Assembly: GCA_963580455.1 (NCBI GenBank)
Contig: OY756957.1
Location: forward strand, 29,976,501 to 30,040,500
Length of the DNA: 64,000 nucleotides
Direction of reading: 5' to 3'
Origin: Euonymus europaeus
Lineage: Eukaryota > Streptophyta > Magnoliopsida > Celastrales > Celastraceae
Below, piece after piece: positions 48,533 to 59,107 of the stretch (positions are counted from its first letter, which is position 1; every line of letters begins with the position of its first letter). The notes below the pieces were generated by a model, which saw only the letters and a program-made list of their open reading frames with translations, searched no databases and was not told where the DNA came from. A program made the position numbers and the translations under genes.

Positions 48533-49201
48533 TAGGGGTGTCCGTTCGGTTTTTAACCGAAATCGAAATGTCCGAAGTGTTTCGATTATGATATTTTACG
48601 ATCTATAATCGAAAAATATAATTCGGATACCCAAACCAAAAAAACCGAATTTTTTCAGTTCAGATCGGATCGGTTTTCAGATAACCAAACAAAAAGGCAA
48701 AAACATGTTTTAACATTTTAAAAATATAGAAATACATGTGTTTTGATATTGTAATTTTCTAATTAAGAAGCATTTCATCAATCTAATAAGAAAAATAAAA
48801 AGAAATCTTGAAGGATGAAGTCTCTTTTGTATTGATTTCTTCTATTTCATTGCACAACATATGTCTTAAAATATTGTGGATCGACATTGAAATAACGAAG
48901 TCGATGGACGAGTGAGAGAGCAGAATTAGTAGAGATATTATTTCAATCCTTAATGAAGAAATTGAAAATATTTGGGGCTAAATCTTAGATTTTTGGGTTT
49001 TAATTGCTTGAATAACTAAATATATAAAACATAAAAGTTATTTGGTTTTTTTCGGTTAAATCCGAAACCGAATCCGAAAAAATATCCAAAAAATCTATAA
49101 ATTCATAACCGAATTCGAAACCGTTAACCAAAAAACCGAAAAGTGAATAACCACGGTTTCGGATCGGTTCCTCGATTGCGGATCGGATTTGGACACCCCT
49201 A
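48533..49201. mobile_element. Non-autonomous hAT-type element (669 bp)
   Basis: Starts TAGGGGTGTCCGTTCGG and ends GGACACCCCTA, an 11-bp terminal inverted repeat. It is flanked by the perfect 8-bp direct repeat CTCCCCAC at 48525-48532 and 49202-49209. An 8-bp duplication with TAGGGGTGTC ends is typical of plant hAT elements. Subterminal regions are rich in AACCGAA/TTCGGTT motifs. No transposase is encoded. Confidence 0.9.
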
Positions 49202-50651
49202 CTCCCCACAGATAGTAGAGTTATCAAAATGATAAATTTTTGGATTGCAGTACCCCTTATTTGTCCCTATCCCATGAATTTAATTTTTCTAGATTTTATG
49301 CTTCGTGTTTCTTCAATTGGCTAGCCTGTCAATGCCTGCCAAAGAAAAAAGGGGTACATTTTAATAAGTTTAACAACAATCAATGAACCATTACTATGAC
49401 AAGAGTTTGTCGAACTCAAGACATACATTGTTAATTGAATTGAAAATTATATTATATTTATACAGCTGTGATGATGGTTCGGAAGAGTGGGATTTTATGA
49501 TGTGCCCAGAGTATACTGTATATAACTAGGTTGCTCTTCTTGGATGTGCCCAGAGTAATTTTGAAGAGTTTTTGTTTCTTCTTTATATTGGATGTAGGAT
49601 TTGATTAGATATATTTAAATTTGTATATGGTATAAATTTAATGAGAATATGAGATGTATTTGAAAAAATATATATGGTGCAAATAAATTTATCTATCAAC
49701 GGATGTGGTAGCCTAGTTGATTTCCCTATTGTGTATGAAGTGAGAGATTTTTTGTTCGAATCTCTCCCGCTATCAATTTGAATGAGATATATCATCATTA
49801 AAAATAAATAAAATTATATACTTCATCCTCCCAGGACCTCATTGCTTCTATTGTGTGTACCCTCCTCAGTATAAAAAAATAAAGCTCACCTAGACTCTTT
49901 ATTACTTTTAGAGATAGTGGGGCTGTTGGTTTTGGAAGTAAATGTCATGGGCCCCCATCACTATCACAATTGAATATTCACAACTGAATGATCCAAAATT
50001 GTACCCATGGTGGCCGAGTTACCAAAAATGCTCTGCAGTCTGCACCGCATAGAGTGCCTGCCTACTGTCTTGCGGTGACAGTCAAATTGATACACAGTTG
50101 TCGTTATGCACATGTATGGTTCCCATTCCTTGTCAACATACTCTGGTGATTAAAACCTGACACTCACTCTTTTTTTTGTGCTATATATATCAGCATTATG
50201 AACCACAAAAAACCCATCAAGCCACACTACTCGAGGCGGAGCTATATCAATTGAAGGCATATTCTAATCCTAAGAGTTGATCAATTTTAAAATAAAAATT
50301 GATTACCTTATATATTTCATAAAAAATTACTTAAAACTATTTTTAATGATAGTATAAATTTGTAATATAGTTTTTTAAAACTAAAAAAACAATTAAGATA
50401 TGTAATGTTTTATTGCTCTAAAACATATAATAATGGGGTACCAATAACTAGTTTTTTTTTGTTTGGCAAGTAGTGGCTAGCTAGTCAACAATTATATCTG
50501 CCATTTCGATCCAAATTTGAACCAATATTTTAATTGAGATTCGCACAGAACGTTGGAGGACAAAAAACAAAAAACAATTTCTCAGAGCAAAAAGGGTGTT
50601 CAATTATTGATGTCCATAATGGATAGGTCAATGTCATAATGGACCGACTTC

Positions 50652-50692
<41 letters not shown>

Positions 50693-51917
50693 GTCCTTTT
50701 ATTATGTATGAATAACATATGTTAAGAAATTATAAAATCAATGAAAGAAGAGGATATGAGTTTCTGCACATTTTTCAATTATATATAAAATTGTGTCCAA
50801 AACAAATATTTCACTCTCATAGATCCGAACATTTTTTGCATGTCTTTTGTACACGTATTAAGAAAATCTATATACTTAGGTCATGGATTTTATTTTTTAT
50901 TTTTCTTATAGTAAAATTTATAAATGGTCATCCTCTATTCCTCTACACTAGACCACGACCACGAGCTGGAAAATAATTGAAAATAATCTCATCCATCCAA
51001 AACATTCACAAGACTTCTATTGACGTGGTGTTTGAACATTGTGATTTCTCTTCAAATCAAATGTAGATGCCCCATAAACAATCTTTATCTATCCTAGACG
51101 CCAACTATTTTATCGATGATCGATCTACCGGTCGATCACATTGTTATAATTGGCATCCAGCCACATTGACACTATATTTTATTAAATGGTGCCCCAAAAA
51201 TTTAATAATGATAGAATTACTTGGAGGTCACTTAAATGACAAAATAGTATTCATTTCGTGATAATTTAGACTCGATCATAGATTATTTTTATTCAATAAA
51301 AGATCTTTGAACACAACTTAAATGATTTTTTTATATATCTACACACTGAACATTTTATGTTTTAACTCGTGTTCTGTAATTTAATTATTATATAAATACT
51401 TGCTTATTTCAGATTGCCTTTCAATAAATTTTTTTCTTATCAGTTTTCAATAAATAATATATATATATATATAAAATTTGGGAGTCTAACGTTAACGTGT
51501 TGTAAATTCCACATCGTGTATATATCAATAATATTGTCTGCTTTGGTTTATCCTGTTCCTGAGGATATATCGGGCCCACACGATTTTATTTCTCTAAAAT
51601 CTAACAATTGAGCATAGACCTAACTCACTTAAACAAAGGAAAAGGTTTTGTTGATGGTTGAGGTGAGCTTTGTTGTTAATAAACAACTCATAATCTCCAC
51701 ATATTTTGATGTAATAGTCTAACACTCTTCCATACTTGTAAGCTGGTTTATACCACAGACTTAATAAGTTGATATCATGTCATAAATTTCATACCTTATA
51801 CAAACCAATAACATTATCTGTGATGAATTGTCCAATTTCTAAAAATACATCAGATTTGTTCCTCCCAAATTTAATAAATGGGCCCTTATTTATAGTTGAG
51901 GTGGACTTTATCTTTAA
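49202..51917. other. Intergenic, no supported gene
   Basis: AT-rich with an (AT)n microsatellite at 50655-50690 and a shorter one near 51457. A tRNA-like SINE lies at ~49690-49815. No ORF above 85 codons and none with recognisable features. Confidence 0.4.
49690..49815 (+). mobile_element. tRNA-derived SINE candidate
   Basis: An A-box-like GTGGTAGCCTAGTTGATT at ~49704 and a B-box-like TTGTTCGAATCTCTCC at ~49752 are followed by a short body and the A-rich end AAAAATAAATAAAA. The flanks share an AAATAAAT motif that may be target duplication. Confidence 0.45.
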
Positions 51918-51922
51918 AAAAC

Positions 51923-52300
51923 TGATGGGTTCATACCCATACAAGTCAAAGATGACAGCCAGCCACCATGTCTAGAAGCAGCAGCCACCAAGTCCACCAT
52001 TCACCAACCCACCAGCCACCATGCACCAACCCACCAAGCCACCATGCACCAACCCACTAGCCACCTAGGTGTTCTTTGTCAAAGTTGTGTTTTTGTCAAA
52101 GTTGTACATGTAAGGTGTTGAATGCTTGTTTGTCTTGTTAGGGGCATTGTACCTCTATATAAGGAGATATAGAGGTATGTGAAGAGATGTGGCAGAGAGA
52201 AAGAAAGTTGTGTAATTAGTTTTGAAGAAAATAAACTCTTTGCATTTTTCTCTCAGTTTTTGATTTCGTTGCTTGTCATATTGATCTGGTATCCTCAACA
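51923..52300 (+). repeat. 5' LTR
   Basis: Contains a short array of CCACCATGCACCAACCCACC-type units at ~51995-52065, a CTATATAAGG TATA box at ~52153 and a TTTGTCAAAGTTGT pair at ~52077-52105. Ends ATCCTCAACA. Confidence 0.95.
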
Positions 52301-52302
52301 AG

Positions 52303-52315
52303 TGGTATCGGAGGC
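52303..52315 (+). other. Primer binding site (initiator Met-tRNA)
   Basis: TGGTATCGGAGGC begins 2 bp after the LTR end, close to the TGGTATCAGAGC complement of plant initiator methionine tRNA used by Copia elements. Confidence 0.85.
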
Positions 52316-52895
52316 GAGGTTAAGTCCCGGAAGTCATCCCGGACAGAAACAGAGCATGTTTTTGCTCTCGGGTCAATTTTTCGACTTCAACGAAATCAAG
52401 TTTTGAACACATCTGGGTGTTCCTCATCACCTCACGAGTCTCCTGGTTCAAAAATCATCGAAATCGGACGTCGGGGTGAGCCACACTCTCCCTCTGAAAT
52501 TTTCTTCACTATTCGTGCTTGCTGGAGGAAGAAGACGAAGTGACGTCATGCTGACGTCACAGTGACGTCATCATCTGCCACGTCAGCGACACGTCACACG
52601 GCCACGTCAGCATCTGCCACGCCAGCTCATCGTCAGCAATTGTGCCACGTCAGCAGACACGTCATCAAACGGCGTCAGTTGACTGTCAGTTGACCGTTAG
52701 TCAACAGTTAAGTCCGGTTCAAATTACAGAAACTTTGACCGGCCGGTTCGGTATTTTTCGGACCGGTTTTCAGGAAGGTCAGACCGGTTCCTAAGGTTTT
52801 CGACCCTTCCGGACGCAACCGTGCTATCAGTTTTGCTAAATTCCGCTCCAAAATTTCGGTGTTGCTCGGTTTAGCTTGAAACCGAATCTTTTCTG
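52316..52895 (+). promoter_or_regulatory. Copia leader with ACGT and W-box motif cluster
   Basis: 52540-52700 contains many CACGTCA(G/T) and TGACGTCA(C/T) units, with TGACGTCA palindromes at ~52541, 52550 and 52562, followed by TTGAC cores at ~52678-52710. TGACG and TTGAC are core sites of plant TGA-bZIP and WRKY factors. Position downstream of the LTR is unusual for a promoter element. It may instead be a structured packaging or translation leader. Confidence 0.4.
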
Positions 52896-55800
52896 ATGGA
52901 AGCCTCTACATCAGAGTCATCAGGAGCTATGATGAAGTTGACACCAACAAATTATGCTTTGTGGAAACCTCGGATGGGGGATTTCTTGAATTGCAGAGAT
53001 TTGGCGGATCCCTTGGAAAATGAGGGCAAGAGACCAGATGATATAAAGGATGCCGAGTGGACAAAGAAACACAAGAAGACGATTGGTCAAATTCGTAATT
53101 GGATTGACCACAGTGTGTTTCACCATGTTGCACAGGAGACGAATGCATACGAGCTCTGGAAAAAGCTCGAAAACATGTATCAAGCCAAGACCGCTCGAAA
53201 TAAAGCTCTCTTGGTTAGACGGCTTGTCAACTTGAAGTTGAAAAATGGTACTTCTGTAGCTGAGCACACCAATGAGTTCCAGAACTTGGTGAATCAACTT
53301 GTAGCTGTCAAGTTCATTCTTAAAGATGAAGATCAAGCCTTACTACTTCTCAGTTCCCTACCAGACAGTTGGGAGACGCTGGTGGTCTCTCTCAGTAACT
53401 CTGCACCCGGAGGCAAACTCACTATGGAGATGGTCTCGGATGCTTTATTCAACGAGGAGAGTCGAAGGAAGGAATTGGGCATAGACCAGTCTCATGCCCT
53501 TGTTACTGAAAGCAGAGGACGGCCTCAGGGGAGAGGCAGGAGTAGAGGTAGAAGTCAGAGCCGAGGACGGAACCAGGATCATGGAAAGTCCAGTGACGGC
53601 AGGAGACAGCAAAAAGGTAAATACAAGTGTTACCATTGTGGCATTGAAGGCCACATCAAGAAAAATTGCCGAAAATTACAACGGGAGCAAGGTCAAACCA
53701 GCTCAGAGACAAAGAATGAAGGTGGCGAAACTCTGGTCACCATATCGGAGGATGTAGCAATACTCTCTTGCAATGAAGAGACATGTTTACATGCAGCAAG
53801 CCACGATCCTGAGTGGGTGATCGACACTGCTGCATCGCACCACGCCACTCCACAAAGTGATTTCTTCACTTCGTACAGAACTGGCGATTTTGGTACAGTG
53901 AAGATGGGCAACGATAGTTTTGCCAAGATTGTGGCTATTGGTGATGTGCATGTCAAGACAAATCTTGGATGTGCTATGGTGTTGAAGGACGTCCGACACG
54001 TCCCAGACCTCCGGTTCAATCTTATTGCTGTGAATGCTCTTGATAAACAGGGCTATCACAATCATTTCGGCAATGGCACCTGGAAGTTGACGAAAGGTGC
54101 TTTGACTTATGCCAGAGGACATATTTGTGGCACATTGTATAGAACACAGGCCAAAGTATGTTCAGAAAGCATCAATGCTGTGGAGGAAGAGACTTCTCCA
54201 AATCTCTGGCACAAGAGACTCGGTCACATGGGAGAAAAAGGGTTGTCCACCCTGTCAAAGAAGGCACTCATCAAAGTGTCTAAAGATATTCCGCTGAACC
54301 CTTGTGATCATTGCTTATTCGGGAAGCAGCACAGAGTCTCATTCAATACATCTTCCACGAAAAGGTTAGAGTTGCTGAGTTTGGTACACTCTGATGTCTG
54401 TGGTCCTCTAGAAGAAGAGTCTTTGGGAGGTAACAGATATTTCCTGACCTTTATTGATGATGCTTCAAGGAAGGTGTGGGTATATTTTCTCAGAACCAAG
54501 GATCAGGTGTTCGAGAATTTCAAGAATTTCCACGCTATGGTGGAAAGGGAGACTGGAAAGAAGCTGAAGTGCCTCCGGTCAGACAATGGAGGCGAGTACG
54601 TTTCCAGAGAATTTGAAGCATATTGTGCTGAAAGCGGTATTCGGCACGAGAAGACGGTCCCACGTACCCCACAACATAATGGTGTAGCCGAGAGGATGAA
54701 TCGAACCATTATGGAACGAGCAAGGTGTATGCTCAGTATGGCAAAGCTGCCAAAGCCATTCTGGGGTGAAGCAGTTCGTGTGGCCCGTTACTTGATCAAC
54801 AGATCACCGTCAGCACCGCTGAATTTTGAAATTCCGGAGAAGGTATGGTCTGGAAGAAATATTTCTTACTCTCACTTAAGAGTATTTGGGTGCAAAGCTT
54901 TTGCACATGTATCCAAGGAGCAGAGACAGAAGCTTGACAGCAGATCCATTCCTTGCATTTTCATCGGATATGGAGATGATGAATTCGGATACAGACTGTG
55001 GGAACCAACTGATAAGAAGGTTATCAGAAGCAGGGATGTTGTGTTTCATGAAAATGAAGTATTTGAGGACTCGGACAAATCTTCCAAGTCCATTGTTCCC
55101 AGTGTTGCCAACACCATTCCAGATCCTACACTAGTGGCACCTGCAAATAATGATGAATTGCAGGAGGAAGATTTAGAAGAAGAAGATACCGAAGGTGTTG
55201 AGCAGGGGGAGCCACAACCCCCTCCACCAGAAGCTGCAGAACCATCACAACCTCCTCCAGTAGCTGTACCTCAGCCAGAAAGATCACAGAGAGGCCGTAC
55301 CCTGATTCCGTCGAGGAGATATCCGGATTCAGACTATATTTTGCTTACTGATGAGGGGGAGCCAGAGAGCTTTCAAGAAGCTCACACTCATGCTGAAAGT
55401 AGTGAGTGGATGCAGGCTATGCAAGAAGAAATGAATTCCTTGCAGAAAAACCAGACTTACGAGTTGGTAAAACTTCCTAAAGGGAAGAAAGCACTGCAGA
55501 ACAAATGGGTGTTCAAGCTGAAGAAGGATGGCAGCGGAAAGCTTGTGAAGTACAAAGCTCGGTTGGTCGTCAAAGGATTTCAACAGAAGAAAGGAGTTGA
55601 CTTTGACGAGATTTTCTCACCGGTGGTGAAGATGACATCAATCCGAGTCATACTTGGGTTAGTAGCAAGTATGAATCTAGAGCTTGAGCAAATGGATGTA
55701 AAGACAGCATTTCTCCATGGTGATTTGGAGGAAGAAATCTACATGGAGCAGCCAGAAGGGTTTGAAGTTCCTAAGAAGAAGCACTTAGTCTGCAAACTGC

Positions 55801-56918
55801 AGAAAAGTCTCTACGGCCTTAAGCAGGCACCGAGACAGTGGTACAAGAAGTTTGACTCATTCATGATGGGTCATGGTTATAAGAGGACTGCCGCAGACCA
55901 GTGTGTTTATGTTCAAAAGTTCCCAGACGGTAACTTTGTGATATTGCTGCTATATGTTGATGACATGTTAATTGTTGGCCAGGACGGAGCCATGATTAAC
56001 AGATTGAAAGCCCAGTTATCCCAGTTCTTCGACATGAAGGACTTAGGCCCAGCTCAGCAGATATTGGGCATGAAGATTGTTCGTGACAGGAAAGCCAAGA
56101 AATTGTGGCTGTCACAGGAAGCTTATGTTAAACGGGTGCTTGAAAGGTTTAACATGAAAAATGCAAAGCAGGTTACCACTCCGCTAGGTAACCATTTTCA
56201 GCTGAGCAAGAAATCTTGTCCTTCATCAGAGAAGGAGATTGAAGAGATGAAAGTAGTACCATACTCTTCAGCAGTCGGTAGTCTAATGTATGCAATGGTG
56301 TGTACAAGACCAGATATCGCTCACGCTGTTGGCGTTGTGAGCAGATTTCTTTCCAATCCAGGGAAAGAACATTGGGAGGCTGTTAAATGGATTCTCAGGT
56401 ACCTAAAGGGTACGTCAAAGCTATGCTTGTGCTTTGGGGGAGCAGATCCAGTTCTGGATGGCTATACTGATTCAGATATGGCTGGTGACCTTGACAGTAG
56501 AAAATCTACTTCAGGGTATGTTTTCACTTTTGCAGGGGGAGCTGTTTCATGGCAGTCAAAACTGCAGAAGTGTGTTGCTTTGTCTACAACAGAAGCAGAG
56601 TATATTGCTGCAGCGGAAGCTGGTAAAGAACTGTTGTGGCTAAAGCGGTTTCTCCAGGAACTGGGTATTATTCAGAAGGAATACAAGGTACATTGTGACA
56701 GTCAGAGTGCTCTAGACTTGAGCAAGAATTCCATGTACCATTCCCGCACAAAGCATATCGACATTCGCTATCACTGGATACGTGAAGTGATTGAAGATGA
56801 ATTGTTGAAGCTGGTGAAGATTCACACAGAAGAGAATCCATCAGACATGTTGACAAAAGTTGTTACTCGCGAGAAGCTCGAGCTATGTCGGGACATAGCC
56901 GGGATGGACAGCAACTGA
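52896..56918 (+). CDS. Copia Gag-Pol polyprotein, 1340 aa
   Basis: Single intact ORF. The Gag region (UBN2-like) occupies ~1-210 with an Arg-rich RGRSRGRSQSRGR linker, and a CCHC zinc knuckle CYHCGIEGHIKKNC lies at ~245-258. The aspartic protease is WVIDTAASHHA, active Asp near 309. Integrase has an HHCC zinc site (LWHKRLGHMG...CDHCLFGKQH, ~438-480) and the DDE core (HSDVCGP, IDDAS, then LRSDNGGEY and HNGVAERMNRT, ~495-610). Reverse transcriptase (~840-1080) carries YVDDMLIVG near 1018. RNase H has DGYTDSDMAGD near 1190 and STTEAEYIA near 1230. The DTA-type protease site and overall sequence resemble tobacco Tnt1. It copies element RNA to DNA in virus-like particles and integrates it in the nucleus. 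No frameshift or stop seen. Confidence 0.97.
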   Translation: MEASTSESSGAMMKLTPTNYALWKPRMGDFLNCRDLADPLENEGKRPDDIKDAEWTKKHKKTIGQIRNWIDHSVFHHVAQETNAYELWKKLENMYQAKTARNKALLVRRLVNLKLKNGTSVAEHTNEFQNLVNQLVAVKFILKDEDQALLLLSSLPDSWETLVVSLSNSAPGGKLTMEMVSDALFNEESRRKELGIDQSHALVTESRGRPQGRGRSRGRSQSRGRNQDHGKSSDGRRQQKGKYKCYHCGIEGHIKKNCRKLQREQGQTSSETKNEGGETLVTISEDVAILSCNEETCLHAASHDPEWVIDTAASHHATPQSDFFTSYRTGDFGTVKMGNDSFAKIVAIGDVHVKTNLGCAMVLKDVRHVPDLRFNLIAVNALDKQGYHNHFGNGTWKLTKGALTYARGHICGTLYRTQAKVCSESINAVEEETSPNLWHKRLGHMGEKGLSTLSKKALIKVSKDIPLNPCDHCLFGKQHRVSFNTSSTKRLELLSLVHSDVCGPLEEESLGGNRYFLTFIDDASRKVWVYFLRTKDQVFENFKNFHAMVERETGKKLKCLRSDNGGEYVSREFEAYCAESGIRHEKTVPRTPQHNGVAERMNRTIMERARCMLSMAKLPKPFWGEAVRVARYLINRSPSAPLNFEIPEKVWSGRNISYSHLRVFGCKAFAHVSKEQRQKLDSRSIPCIFIGYGDDEFGYRLWEPTDKKVIRSRDVVFHENEVFEDSDKSSKSIVPSVANTIPDPTLVAPANNDELQEEDLEEEDTEGVEQGEPQPPPPEAAEPSQPPPVAVPQPERSQRGRTLIPSRRYPDSDYILLTDEGEPESFQEAHTHAESSEWMQAMQEEMNSLQKNQTYELVKLPKGKKALQNKWVFKLKKDGSGKLVKYKARLVVKGFQQKKGVDFDEIFSPVVKMTSIRVILGLVASMNLELEQMDVKTAFLHGDLEEEIYMEQPEGFEVPKKKHLVCKLQKSLYGLKQAPRQWYKKFDSFMMGHGYKRTAADQCVYVQKFPDGNFVILLLYVDDMLIVGQDGAMINRLKAQLSQFFDMKDLGPAQQILGMKIVRDRKAKKLWLSQEAYVKRVLERFNMKNAKQVTTPLGNHFQLSKKSCPSSEKEIEEMKVVPYSSAVGSLMYAMVCTRPDIAHAVGVVSRFLSNPGKEHWEAVKWILRYLKGTSKLCLCFGGADPVLDGYTDSDMAGDLDSRKSTSGYVFTFAGGAVSWQSKLQKCVALSTTEAEYIAAAEAGKELLWLKRFLQELGIIQKEYKVHCDSQSALDLSKNSMYHSRTKHIDIRYHWIREVIEDELLKLVKIHTEENPSDMLTKVVTREKLELCRDIAGMDSN

Positions 56919-56949
56919 AGAGCGGCGATCTGCGTTCTCCTCCTAAGGG

Positions 56950-56965
56950 TATGAAGGGGGAGAAT
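56950..56965 (+). other. Polypurine tract
   Basis: The purine-rich GAAGGGGGAGAA ends 1-2 bp before the 3' LTR and is the plus-strand primer for reverse transcription. Confidence 0.8.
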
Positions 56966-57343
56966 TGATGGGTTCATACCCATACAAGTCAAAGATGACA
57001 GCCAGCCACCATGTCTAGAAGCAGCAGCCACCAAGTCCACCATTCACCAACCCACCAGCCACCATGCACCAACCCACCAAGCCACCATGCACCAACCCAC
57101 TAGCCACCTAGGTGTTCTTTGTCAAAGTTGTGTTTTTGTCAAAGTTGTACATGTAAGGTGTTGAATGCTTGTTTGTCTTGTTAGGGGCATTGTACCTCTA
57201 TATAAGGAGATATAGAGGTATGTGAAGAGATGTGGCAGAGAGAAAGAAAGTTGTGTAATTAGTTTTGAAGAAAATAAACTCTTTGCATTTTTCTCTCAGT
57301 TTTTGATTTCGTTGCTTGTCATATTGATCTGGTATCCTCAACA
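56966..57343 (+). repeat. 3' LTR
   Basis: 378 bp, same sequence as the 5' LTR by eye. Followed by the target duplication AAAAC at 57344-57348. Confidence 0.95.
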
Positions 57344-57348
57344 AAAAC

Positions 57349-59027
57349 AACTCATAATCTCACACCCTCCGTCTGAATTTTGGCCCCCTTTAATTTTCTT
57401 TGTAGTTGCGCCACAGCATCCAGCAATATTGTTCGGGCAACAATAAAGTTAAGTCAATAACGCCAAATATTAGTAGGTGTGTTTTTTTTTTTTTAAAAAA
57501 AAAAAAAGACTTCCCTCACCAACTTTTGTAGAAACTGAAAACACGTTTTTATGATGGCCTTCCAACAACATAAAATCAATTAAGGAACGGGATTGGCTGG
57601 TTGGCATGAGTAAATACAACTCATTCTGTTTTGTTGGCTTGTTAATTATTAATTAATATATCTTTCTTTAATTATTGCAAACGTAAGAACAATGCCAAAT
57701 GAGGTCACCTGATTTGCAGCCAAGCATTGTTCCCCATGGCGTACGTTTTCAACCACGTTGACCTTGATTTACGATCCCATTAATATGGAAGTGTTATATG
57801 TTTGTTTATAAATAATAGTCATTTTAGTTTTGACGTGTCACATGGATGGATAGGAGACAAAATGAAGATCATAAATACAGGTTATGAAGCATTGTTGAAT
57901 AAAGTAGATATGGTTCGAAGGATAAAGTTGATTCTACTAACTCTTTGTATTTGTAAATGTGGGAGGTCGTATAGATTCATCCTCATGCCTAGCAGGTTTG
58001 ACAATATTTTCTTGCTTGACCTATGATCTAGTCCCAAACTCCTGTCAGTATAATGCGGACCGTTTTGACTAGTGACGGAGCCACATGAGAATCAGTCTTT
58101 TTAAAAATACACACACATATATATACAATGAGTTTTGCCCATTCTCTTGTGTGGAGTGTTTGTACTGCTACTTTTTTCTTTTGAAAATTCTTATCGCATT
58201 GCCTACTGACACTGATATTATTCCAATTCTTCCTAACCAGTTTCATTTTTTCTAAAAAAAATAAAATTAATATGAGTCATCGATCATTAAGACTCTGCTG
58301 ATGTTTAAAACTTGCTCGAATAGAGTTCCCACTGTATCAATGGGTTGGATTAGTTGTCCCAACCCCTCTGGTTGACTGTTTTTCAATGATCTGGATAAGA
58401 GAAAAGTTAGTTAAGTTGATTATCAGAGTGAAACTCTCCAATGTTAAAATCAGTACATGCATGCATTAGATGTGAATGTTTTTTTTAGCTCGCAATTCTC
58501 AATTTGCTATTAATCAATAATTAAAAGACTTAGAATTAACTAGATGTCCCCTTAATTTTTCCTAATATTATCTATTAAGTTCTTTAGCAATACAGTGCCC
58601 AAATCTAAGATAAATCTTAATTTCTTTTTGACAAAGAAGAAGATTGCATCTTTTTTGTTGTTCAATGTCTCTATAGTTTAACATTTGTAGAGTTTATACT
58701 CTGTCAGAGAAATTACTATACTATCCAGGTTAGTTTATATTCTGTTAGATACTCCCAACCATTCAGACGCCACTCTGACTTTCTATGCCTAAATCAATGA
58801 GAAACGGAGATCCTACCCTCAAAACCCCATCACATCTAGGCCACTGTATTAATTCTTGGCTTTTCCCCTTAACTTTGACGGGGCTCGATTTGAATTCGAC
58901 CCAATTGTTGGATGGTCATCCTGAGGCGGAGATTTTTCGATTTTTTTTTTTTTTTTAGCTTTGCAGAAAATTTTCCAAATATAATCAAAATTTGCTCAAC
59001 AAACCCAAAGTCGTATTTCTTCCTTCA
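57349..59027. other. Intergenic, no supported gene
   Basis: AT-rich. A poly-T/poly-A palindrome lies at 57482-57508. No recognised coding region. Confidence 0.4.
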
Positions 59028-59107
59028 TATAAATAGTCATAAAACTCGACTGGACAAGTTACACTCACACACGCAAACACAAAAGGGACTGAGAAGAAGT
59101 AGTAGTT
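59028..59107 (+). promoter_or_regulatory. TATA box and 5'UTR of the MATE gene
   Basis: ATATAAATAG at 59027-59036 is a good TATA box about 75 bp before the ATG at 59108, leaving a 5'UTR of roughly 45 nt with ACACAC-type sequence. Confidence 0.6.

Larger units (their letters stand above)
51923..57343 (+). mobile_element. Complete Ty1/Copia LTR retrotransposon, Tnt1-like (5.4 kb)
   Basis: Two 378-bp LTRs (51923-52300 and 56966-57343) that I read as identical, each TG...CA, flanked by AAAAC at 51918-51922 and 57344-57348. A primer binding site follows the 5' LTR, a purine tract precedes the 3' LTR, and one uninterrupted gag-pol ORF lies between. Gene order protease-integrase-RT-RNase H defines Copia. 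LTR identity and the intact ORF indicate recent insertion and possible autonomy. Confidence 0.97.

Noticed and set aside
49690..49815. Genuine tRNA gene
   Set aside because: A and B boxes present but no complete cloverleaf or acceptor stem; SINE is the better reading.
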